NCBI GenBank assembly: GCA_023935145.1
Contig: CM043698.1
Span: forward strand, 141,533,501 to 141,597,500
Length of the DNA: 64,000 bases
Direction: 5' to 3'
Source: Bretschneidera sinensis
Lineage: Eukaryota > Streptophyta > Magnoliopsida > Brassicales > Akaniaceae
The translations under genes and the position numbers were made by a program. Of this stretch, positions 55,681-64,000 are shown one piece after another; the stretch's first letter is position 1, and each line of letters starts with the position of its first letter. The notes under the pieces are model-generated. The model saw only the letters and a list, made by a program, of their open reading frames with translations, had not been told where the DNA came from and made no database searches.

Positions 55681-55685
55681 TGTTT

Positions 55686-56758
55686 GCATAGGGATTATTC
55701 TTTAGCGGATAATTTTTTGGTCCCACAAGGTTGGCTTGCTCATGATCTACAGATGAATATAAGGGACAAGCATTAATATCATGATCAAACTATGAGCAAA
55801 TGGTACATACCTGTAGTGGTACGGCTGATGGGTTAGTTGAGGTGTTCTGAGTGGCCATGGCTTTAACTAATAGGTTAAATTTTCTTTCCACTGCGGCTAT
55901 TTGAGGAGATGATCCTCCGTTTAAGCTTACCTCATACATACCCTTACTCTTGGTTATATGTCTACCTCGAGAGGAGAACTACTGCTTGTGTTCGCTTAGG
56001 GTTTCGAAGAGTTCTGTCACCTATTCGCTGCTCTTCTCCATCAGCACTCCTCCACAACCTGAATCCATAATGTTTTTGTCAGAATCACTTAAACCTTCAT
56101 ATAAGGCTTGTACCAGTTCGTCTTAGGGTAGGTTGTGGTGTGGGCACTTGAGTAGTAGCTCGTTGAAGTGTCTCCAGGCCTCGAAGAACAAATCTCCATC
56201 CTTTTGTTGGAAGGATTTTATTTCTTTCCTCATTTGCCTTGTCTTCTAGGCTGGGAAGAACTTCCTTAGAAATTTGCTTGCCAACTCCTCCCAAGTGTGG
56301 ATGGAAATTGTAGGCATAGAATTATACCATAATTTAGCATTATCTTTCAAGGAAAAAGGGAAAAGTATTAACCTTATTCCTTCTTGGTTTAAGCCTCGGA
56401 TGTGCTGGAATTTGCAGAAGTCGAAGAACTCTCGAAGGTGCAAATGTGGATCCTCACTAGGTGTACCCCTAAAGTGGGTTAGTGCACTGAGTATCTGCAG
56501 AGATATGTAATAGTTTCCTTCAGCCTCAGGTTGATATGCAATGCACGAAGGTTGATCGATGTTCTGTGGGATGAAGGATTGCTTCATCGGCCTCCGCTCA
56601 GGTGGTTGTTGTTCAGTTATTTGTTCTGCCATTGGTATCTCTTCCTCACTCCCTTCTCCTACCTCTTCCGGGTTATCCCTAAAACTTTGTCGGAAAGACC
56701 TCTCAAGCTCGGGATTAAAGGAAAGGAATGCTGGATTCTTGGACCGACGTTCGTGCAT
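55686..56758 (-). pseudogene. Athila-like gag
   Basis: 56758-56246 opens with MHERRSKNPAF and holds the Athila gag signature: ILSALTHFRGTPSEDPHLHL, RLILFPFSLKDNAKLWYNSM and WEELASKFLRKFFP. After frame changes, CPHHNLP, GGVLMEKS and a CTIC cysteine pair follow to 55780. At least three breaks. Confidence 0.92.
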
Positions 56759-56819
56759 GAATCAGTGGCAGTTATGTGAGTGCAGCAGTCAAATACTGTT
56801 GCTCGGATTACTCTCTGTC

Positions 56820-56871
56820 TCAATTGCACTCGATCGCACTAGAGGGTGCGCTCGATCGCAAGTGGCACAGA
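56820..56871. repeat. CTCGATCGCA repeats before Athila-like gag
   Basis: Three copies of the GCACTCGATCGCA word in 50 bp, just before the truncation point and 60 bp upstream of the gag ATG. Confidence 0.75.
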
Positions 56872-57441
56872 AAGTAAATCTGATGCCTTGGATAAATTTG
56901 TTGTGTGGAAGAAGTTGCTGGAACAGGTAGGGTAGTTAAGGCTTTACGAACCGATAATGGCTTAGAATTGTGCAATAAGGATTTTGATAAATTCTGTGAA
57001 TTAAATGGCATTCTAAGGCATAGGACGGTTGTAAAAACACCTCAGCAAAATGGAGTTGCTGAAAGAATGAATAGAACCCTTATGGAAAAGGTTAGGTGCA
57101 TGTTAGTAGGATCTGAGTTACCTAAATATTTTTGGGGAGAAGCTATAACTACAGCTGCATACTTGGTGAATAGATCACCCTCTAGAGCTTTAGAGCTCAA
57201 GACTCCCATAGAGATGTGGAGTGGAAAACCCCCTGAATTAAACAACCTTAGGACTTTTGGGTGTGCAGTATATGCACATCAAAAGGAGGATAAAGTTGGC
57301 CCTAGATCCAGAAAATGTGTATTTCTAGGATATGGTGATGGGGTTAAGGGATATAGGTTGTGGTCCTTAGAAAAGAAGGGCATGAAATTGATTATAAGTA
57401 GGGATGTCATCTTTAATGAATTATTATTTCCCTACTTGTAG
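56872..57441 (+). pseudogene. Copia B integrase (5'-truncated element)
   Basis: The element begins abruptly at 56872 in the integrase core, at the position matching 48674. It has LRTDNGLEL, TPQQNGVAERMNRTLMEK (catalytic Glu), KYFWGEAITTAAYLVNRSPS and KCVFLGYGDGVKGYRLW, open 56905-57441. The missing first half includes the zinc domain and first Asp. Confidence 0.92.
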
Positions 57442-58754
57442 AAAACTAACCCTGCAGGGGCTAGTGAGCAAACCAAACTGGAAGTTATGGAGCATCGCAT
57501 CAAGGAGAACTCGGTTCAGGCAGAGCAAAGGAGGCAAGAGGGTTTGGACCAGGTAGAGCCCTTGGATGAAGGCCAAGAAGCTCAAGAAACTCAAGAAGAG
57601 GCTGAATAAGAAGAGGTTGATGCAGCAAATGACTACCAGCTCACAAGAGACCGGGGAAGGAGAGTGGTTAGACCACCTTGAGGTATGGGTTTGCAAATGC
57701 TAATGTAGCAGCTCCTTAGAGAGAAGGAGAGGTTGAACCAGAAACTTACACGGATACAATGGAGTGTAAAGATTTGTCAAAGTGGCAGCTGGCTATGGAG
57801 GAAGAAATGGATTCTTTGATGAAGAACAACTCTTGGGAGTTGGTACCCAAACCAGAAAAACAGAGAGTGGTGGATTGTAGATGGCTTTATAAGATCAAAG
57901 AAGGGAATACTCTAGGTAATGAAGTCCGATATAAAGCCAGGCTGGTGGCAAAGGGGTTCACTCAAAAAGAAGGCATAGATTTCACCGAAATCTTCTCACT
58001 GGTTGTAAAGTACAAGACAATACGGATAGTGTTAGCATTAGTGGTCCAACTTGATTGGGAAATCGAGCAAATGGATATGAAGACTGCATTCTTATATGGA
58101 AAGCTCGATGAGACCATTTTCATGAGGCAACTAGAAGGCTATAAGGAAGGAAGGCAGGGAGAGTTAGTGTGCAAATTGAAGAAGTCTCTCTATGGCCTGA
58201 AGCAATCAACTCAGCAATGGAACAAGAGGTTTAATTCCTTTGTAATCAGCTTGGGTTTCATAAGGAGCTACTATGATTCTTGCTTGTACTATAAGGGGCA
58301 GAAAGTTGAGGAAGTGGTGATCATCCTCATCTATGTTGATGACATGTTGCTGGTTGGGAGCAGCATCGAGAGGATAAAGAAATTGAAGGCTAAACTCAGT
58401 GAGGAGTTTGAGATGAAGGATCTTGGCCATGCAAAGAAAATCCTTGGGATGCGTATCATCCGAGAAAGGGAGAGAAACAGATTGAAGATCTCTCAAACTT
58501 CCTACATAGAGAAGATGATATCTAAATTCTCTATGGAAGATAGTAAACCAGTGAAGGTTCCCCTTGGTAGTCATTTCAAATTCTCCAGCGATCAATGTCC
58601 AAGATCGAAGGCGGAGAAGAAGGAAATGGAGAAAGTCCACTACTCTAGTGCTGTTGGTTTTGTTATGTACACCATGGTAAGCACTAGACCGGACATTACT
58701 CATGTAATGAGTGTTCTCAACAGGTTTATGAGTAATCATAGAAAGGAGCATTAG
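57442..58754 (+). pseudogene. Copia B reverse transcriptase, nearly intact
   Basis: 57759-58754 is open for 331 codons: WRWLYKIKEG-like start, KARLVAKGFTQKEGIDF, QMDMKTAFLYGKL, CKLKKSLYGLKQS and the catalytic YVDDMLLVG (near 58340), then FEMKDLGHAKKILGM and STRPDITHVMSVLNRF. A TAG at 58752 ends it before RNase H. This is the best-preserved RT in the window, but the element lacks 5' LTR, gag and half the integrase. Confidence 0.93.
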
Positions 58755-59300
58755 CTTGGGATGAAGTGGTTGCTGTGGTATTTGATGGGAAGCCCAGAAG
58801 TAGGGCTGGTGTATGAGAAGAGGGGTAATGCAATCTGCCTTAAAGGGTTTGCAGATTCGGACTATGGAGCTGACCGGGATAAAATAAGATCGATTACTTC
58901 CTACTTATTCAATTTAAATGGATGTTGTATAAGTTGGAAGGCTCAGTTGCAGCCAGTGGTAGCACTCTCAACAACCGAGGCTGAGTATATAGCGGCTATG
59001 GAGGCCATTAAGGAAGCTATGTTGTGTAAAGGGTTGCTTGAAGAGTTGAAGGTACTGGATGAGCAAGTTGTGGTATTTTCGGATAGTCAAAGTGCCTTGC
59101 ACTTGTGTTAAAATCCAGCGTTCCATGAGATGACAAAGCATATAGATGTTCGGTATCATTTCATTTAGGAAAATGTTACGAAAGGATGCATCCATGTGGA
59201 CAAGGTTGCCACGGAAGAAAATCCTGCGAACTTGGGTACTAAAGTTCTACCTCTAACTAAGTTCAATCATTATCTTGAGTTACTTAGTATTGGAGTTGGT
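58755..59300 (+). pseudogene. Copia B RNase H, undeleted version
   Basis: KWLLWYL, then GLVYEKRG, FADSDYGADRDKIRS (RNase H aspartates), SWKAQLQPVVALSTTEAEYIA and VVFSDSQSALHL to a stop at 59109. It retains the 57 residues missing in the two other copia B copies. Confidence 0.92.
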
Positions 59301-59387
59301 TAATTGGTGACTCAAGATGAGTTTGGATCCTGAAGCTTTCTGCACAAATGGTTCAGGTTTTTTGAACACTTAGACAAAGGTAGAGAT

Positions 59388-60446
59388 TATTGTTATTTGT
59401 CTAAGGTTCAAACAGGTCCAAACATGGTTTAAAATTGGTTAAAGTCCAAACCAAAGGTGGGATATAAATTTCAACAAGTTATAAGGCTGCACACATGTGT
59501 GTGCATCATTTTGGAGCAAGGGAAGGCCAAGCGCACTGATGTGCGCACTTTTGCACCTAGGCAGAAGGCAGTGTGCACTGCAGCAGGAAGGAGCAGCACC
59601 AGTGTGCGCACTGTAGCGCACACAGCCAGTGCCACACCCTCTAGCAGATGGCACTCCAGGACTGGGTCAGTGCCTAGGCGCCCAGAAACCAGTGCCACAC
59701 CTCCCAGCGTGTTGCACAGCAGGTGCGCACTAGCGCCGTGCCACCCGGGGCCTCAATAAGCACACTCTGCCCCAGCGCCAAGGCGTGCCCTGTTGAGCGC
59801 CTAGGCACCAGGCACACATGGGCAGAATGACTTAGGGCTCTCCAAAGTGTGTGCGCGTAAGACCAAAACGTACAACACCACTTGGAGAATGATAAAGGGC
59901 TAAGATTTAAAGGAGATCATGATCAAAGGGAGGAGATTGATTCACAAGAATGTCACAAGAAGTGAAAGGCTATAAAAGGGGTTCACAAGCCTCATTTTCA
60001 CAACATTACAACAAGAGAATACTCAAGAGAGAATTGTGACATTGTGAGATCAATTGTAAACACTTAGAGAGAATTGTGTAAGAGTGACAAACACAAGAGG
60101 GACTCTTTGTTAGTAAGGCTGGTTGTAAAAGATAGAGAAGTCTAGATTCGAAAGAGGACATTGTTAGTTCTGATCTTCTTCCTACTCTTCTTGGTTTCTT
60201 CAAGAACTTGGATTCTTGAAGGGGATTGTTGTAACTTTGTAAGAATCATTGATTTAGTGCAGAGAGTTCGGAGGAACTCACGGGGACACAGGCACATTGC
60301 CGAACCTCGATAACAATTGCTTGTCTTCTTTCATTCTTTGATTTTCTGTTCTTGTGTTCGATTTCTGTTTTCTTTCTACAAGTCATTCAAGACTTGGGTG
60401 TTTGGAAGATCACCACTTGGGCATCTTGCTAAGGTGATTTCCAACA
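59388..60446 (+). mobile_element. Copia B 3' LTR, long form
   Basis: 1059 bp against 827 bp in the full element; the excess is a GC-rich block (59530-59835) full of GTGCGCAC-like words, upstream of the TATA box GGCTATAAAAGGGG (59968-59981). It ends TTTCCAACA. Confidence 0.9.
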
Positions 60447-61670
60447 ATAAAGAGCTGAAAATTGCAAACTACAACGAATTCACCATGAAACCAGGAAAGT
60501 TTCTTTCATTTCTTCAATCTTTCTATCTTTTGAATCATAATGAGGACATTGTTGAGTTGAAGTGTAGGGGTGTAAAGTCCTATAGTCATTTTTGTCCTCT
60601 TGATTGCTGGTTATTTTATTTTACTTGTGATTTTATAAGTTTTGAGTGTTTGAATTTTCTTACCAAGCATGCATTTGAGTATGATCGAATTCTCTATGAA
60701 TATGAAATTTGTGATTGAGGATAGGACTGAGAAATTTTTTTGAAAATTTATTTTACATCAGGCTAAGTTTTATGGATACTTTGATTTAAATCTTTGTCCT
60801 TGAACATAATTGAGTACATAATCGTTTTTTTCTTTCTTTATTTTCATTTTGCTGACAAAAAGAATGGGTAAAATCAACAGGGTCAGGGGAGTTCAATCTT
60901 GTTTTACTCTAGAATCCGTTGATGGATCCTTGAGGAAAAAGCCTAGTTGATACCAAATATTTGAGAAATGATCTAGGCATTTTTCTGTCATAACCAAACA
61001 ACTTTCCCAGCCGTCCTAGTTATCATGCCATCATTGCATGGTGTATTTCCATAGTTAACCCCCTTGAGCCTCATTTTACATAAGCCTTTATTTATTCTTT
61101 TAACTACATTAACCATTCCCGTTCTAAGCCTAAAAAACCATGAACTTACCTTTTACAGTTTGAGAAAATACTTTGGTGGAAATCTACATTTAAAGAGAAG
61201 CAGCTGATTGCACAGCAGCCCCCTGCTCGGATTCCAACTGATCGCACAGCAGTTCTCCGTAGCAGCAGCAGCTTCACACATACTGGTTTATGAAATTATG
61301 GTGAATTCATTGATGTTAAATTTAATTTTCAGCATGAACTAAACTTTCTTTATTATTGGAAAATGATGTAATTTAATTTCAAACTATGCTTGCTTTTCTA
61401 TGCTGATTTGCAGTAATTATCTTCTATGTTTGGCTGATTTATTTTGAACGTATTGCTTCTAATTAACTGGCCATTAATTAGATGATCTTAATCTTGTGAT
61501 TTGCTATCAAAATAAGGAATTACATAATAGAACTTGGATATTTCAGCATAGGAAATCGAAAGACTTAAATGAACTTGTGTAGTCTAAAAAAATCATTGGT
61601 CTTAATGCTTTCTTATTTTATTAATTTGCATACTCTTGTGTAGAATGATGAACAAGAATATTTTCAATTG
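60447..61670 (+). other. Tat/Athila-like non-coding spacer
   Basis: No gene seen. Phrases such as CCTTGAGCCTCATTTTACAT and GATCTAGGCATTTTTCTG fit the non-coding region between pol and LTR in Tat/Athila elements. A short GC-rich GCACAGCAG repeat lies at 61205-61275. Confidence 0.45.
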
Positions 61671-61675
61671 ACTAT

Positions 61676-63219
61676 TGATTAAGCCCAAAGAGTAATGCGG
61701 TAGTTGTAGCACAGCTTTAGGGTGTCGATTCAACAAGGAAACAAGTTAACTATAAAAGAAGGTAAACCTCAACACGAACGGTAAAGATTAAATGAAAGAA
61801 TTTGAGTTTTGATAGTAATTGTGTAAATAGTTGTGTGAATATATTATGGAGAAGCAACAAGGTTCCAGGAATCCTCCCTAGGTTCGTTGGCTTATCCCAA
61901 TCATGATTCAGTTGTTTTTATCTCGATTGCAAGTTTCACATCTCAAACAGGCAATCGACAAATATTCAATTAAGAATAAATATAAACCCTAATGTAATTG
62001 CTTATGAAATACTCATTGATTTCGATTCAAGCACGCATGACCTATCCTATAGAGTTATCAAGAAACGACAATATATCACCATGATAATATCGCAGTAATG
62101 GACAACCCTAAAAGAGAAATCTACCGGACTCAATCACACCCGAACAACTTGACATAAGAAGAGTAAGACTAGACTTATATGGAGAAGAAGAATGCAATCA
62201 TCGGTTTAAGAAAATCTAAGATAAGAAGAATAAAAAATGCAGCTGTCACATGAAACCTAATTCTTCTTGTTTGATCAAAGAATAAATCATAAACAATGTT
62301 CTAACATTAAATCCTTACAACCGAATCAAGACTAGAAAGTAAGAACAACTACACCTAGGGATTCATCCCTTCGCCTTGCTTGAAGATTAGTTGGCCATGG
62401 AGCTCATACTTGATCACTTTGATGGATCTGCCTTTGTGAGCTTCCGACCTTCAATTTTATGTCAAAATATGTCATCTCTTAGATCCTAAGTGACCTATTT
62501 ATAGTACAAGGGTCCAAGGGTGTTCTTGGGTTTAATCTAATGTTTAAAACCCTAATTAAAGTCTAACTCGGAGATGCAAATCCGTGTGCGCACTGCGGTG
62601 CTGCTGGGGATCACCGCGGTGCTAGGCATATTTTGGATTAGGTGAGCTTCTGGGCACCATAGTGCTGTTGAGGAGTACTGCAGTGCTGGCTGGTGGTTCA
62701 AGATGTGGAGGTTCTGGGCGCTGCAGTGCTGGTTGGTGCTGTTCTGGACTGACCTATGTCTACTAAAACTGCCATACATTTCTCTAGAAAAATAATTTTG
62801 ATGAGCCGTAAAATTCTCCAGAAAATAGACTTCTGGATCTTTCTAGGCATATATGGCTCATCTCCTGGTTCTTTTTCATCAATACAGTTTAATTTGCAAA
62901 GATGATTGATCTGTACGAGCAATTCTGGCAATTTGGTGAAACTCCTTTCCAAGTTGCGGCACACACACTTTCTTCCCTTCATTTTATCCTTCCAAAAGCA
63001 CTCCTTCACTTTGATATGCATGGGATCTTTGTACTTTATTCAACAGTAGCATTTCCCTCTCTTTTGGACTCCAAACACCTGAAAATGCATCAAAACAAAT
63101 CAATGATCCAAGAATGACACTTTAGAATTGTTAAGGTATAAAAGTGCAATAAAAACCTAGATCAACCCTAAAATGCTAACAATAATGTACTATTAAAGTG
63201 CATTTTATGACTCTCATCA
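61676..63219 (-). mobile_element. Tat/Athila-type LTR A
   Basis: 1544 bp. The minus strand starts TGATGAGAGTCATAAAATGC; the other end is TGATTAAGCCC on the plus strand. Perfect 5-bp duplication ACTAT at 61671-61675 and 63220-63224. TATA box CTATAAATAGG (62494-62504, minus) with a GC-rich CTGCGGTGCTG repeat upstream (62580-62750). Confidence 0.88.
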
Positions 63220-63224
63220 ACTAT

Positions 63225-64000
63225 TGATTATGCTCAAACTAACACGTGATTATTGTGTATAGATGAGGTGTTGATCCCATGAGGAAAAGCAAACTACAAG
63301 AGAAAGTGTAAACCTTAAAACAAAATGATGAAATTCAAATGAGTAAATCTTTGTTTTATGAATGAAGTTATATGAGAGAGTTGTGAAAATATGTAGAAGG
63401 ATTCAATAAAGCAATAACAAGGTTCCATGAATCCTTCATAAGTTCATTGCTTTATCCTTATCTTGACTCAATAGTTTTATCTCGATTGTTGGTTTCACAT
63501 CCCAAACAAGCAATCAATAAATATTCAATCAAAGCACATAAACATCCTAATGTAATTGCTACAAGTTACTCTTTCATTCCAATTCAAGTACACATGATCT
63601 ATCTTATAGATTGTCAAGAAACGACAAGATATTTCAATAACAATACCGCAGTAATGGACCAATCTATAAGATGAATCTACCGAAATCAATCACATCCAAC
63701 AACTTGACATAAGAAGAGCTTGACTAGACTTGTATGGAGGAGAAAGATGCAATCACCGGATTAAATGGAAACCATCTCATTCTTACTTAATCAAAGAGTA
63801 AATTATAAACAATGTTTAACAATGAATCCATACAACTGAATCAAGAATAGAAATAAGAACAACTACACCTAGGAACTCATCCTTTTGCCTTGCTTGGAGA
63901 TTAGTTGGACATTAGGCTCATGCTTGTTCACCTAAAATGGAGAAGAATATGTTTGCTCTTGATTCCAGCCTCCTTTTCAATCAAACCTAAGTGTTCTATA
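63225..64000 (-). mobile_element. Tat/Athila-type LTR B, runs off the window
   Basis: TGATTATGCTCAAAC onward aligns with 61676-62400 of LTR A, about 80 percent identity by eye. It begins at the base after the ACTAT duplication of LTR A. Confidence 0.82.

Larger units (their letters stand above)
42954..56871 (-). mobile_element. Athila-like Ty3/gypsy element without pol
   Basis: Minus-strand order: leader with motif array, gag (56758-54160), protease (53755-52958), internal motif array and TATA, ORF3 (52203-45450), 3' spacer, 3' LTR (44172-42954). No RT, RNase H or integrase anywhere in it. It is split by copia B (46076-51377) and a solo LTR (54428-55680). The 5' LTR has been lost at the 56872 junction. 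Confidence 0.85.

Noticed and set aside
62552..63021. Minus-strand frames with a PYMPRKIQKSIF-type segment as a gene
   Set aside because: The same segment lies in the solo LTR at 54569-54766; it is LTR sequence with chance open frames.

Overview
This is a repeat-dominated nuclear window from a flowering plant, most likely a eudicot. The evidence is AT-rich DNA, spliced small genes with GT..AG introns, Ty1/copia elements of SIRE type, Ty3/gypsy elements of Tekay-like and Athila-like type, a CACTA element and a hAT MITE. I see no tRNA, rRNA, CRISPR or organellar genes. The only host-type genes are three paralogous copies of a short methyl-CpG-binding-domain (MBD) gene: 8578-10121 and 38731-40080 are intact, 25567-26967 is broken.

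Layout. 1-1803: plus-strand gypsy A pol remnant. 1804-6847: minus-strand gypsy B LTR (split by an inverted-repeat element and a solo LTR) plus the end of its integrase. 6848-10417: MBD copy 1, with a hAT MITE upstream and the start of a gypsy A LTR downstream. 10418-24664: second gypsy B fragment, then a solo LTR (TSD ATCTC) that holds a 10.16-kb SIRE-like copia element (TSD AAGGG). 24665-29125: MBD copy 2 and gypsy A copy 2. 29126-35614: a copia gag split by a CACTA element (TSD AAT), then minus-strand copia pol and a 3' LTR. 35615-41260: gypsy B LTR, MBD copy 3, gypsy A copy 3. 41261-42935: minus-strand copia B 3' end. 42954-56871: minus-strand Athila-like element without pol, holding a copia B element (46076-51377) and a solo LTR (54428-55680). 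56872-60446: truncated copia B. 60447-64000: Tat/Athila-like spacer and two minus-strand LTRs separated by exactly 5 bp.

The MBD genes, their gypsy A 3' neighbour and (in copies 1 and 2) the gypsy B integrase fragment form one segmental unit that was tandemly multiplied and then separately invaded. Paralogous empty sites and intact target-site duplications (TSDs) give a relative order of events.

The strongest candidate for something undescribed is a shared promoter architecture. In several unrelated LTR families, an array of short CpG-containing, mostly palindromic motifs lies in U3 just upstream of the TATA box. In the SIRE-like element and the Athila-like element the same kind of array plus a TATA box recurs inside the element, ahead of a third ORF of the plant transposon-protein type. 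This suggests an internal promoter module that has converged or been exchanged between Ty1/copia and Ty3/gypsy elements. All domain calls come from reading motifs; no database search was run.
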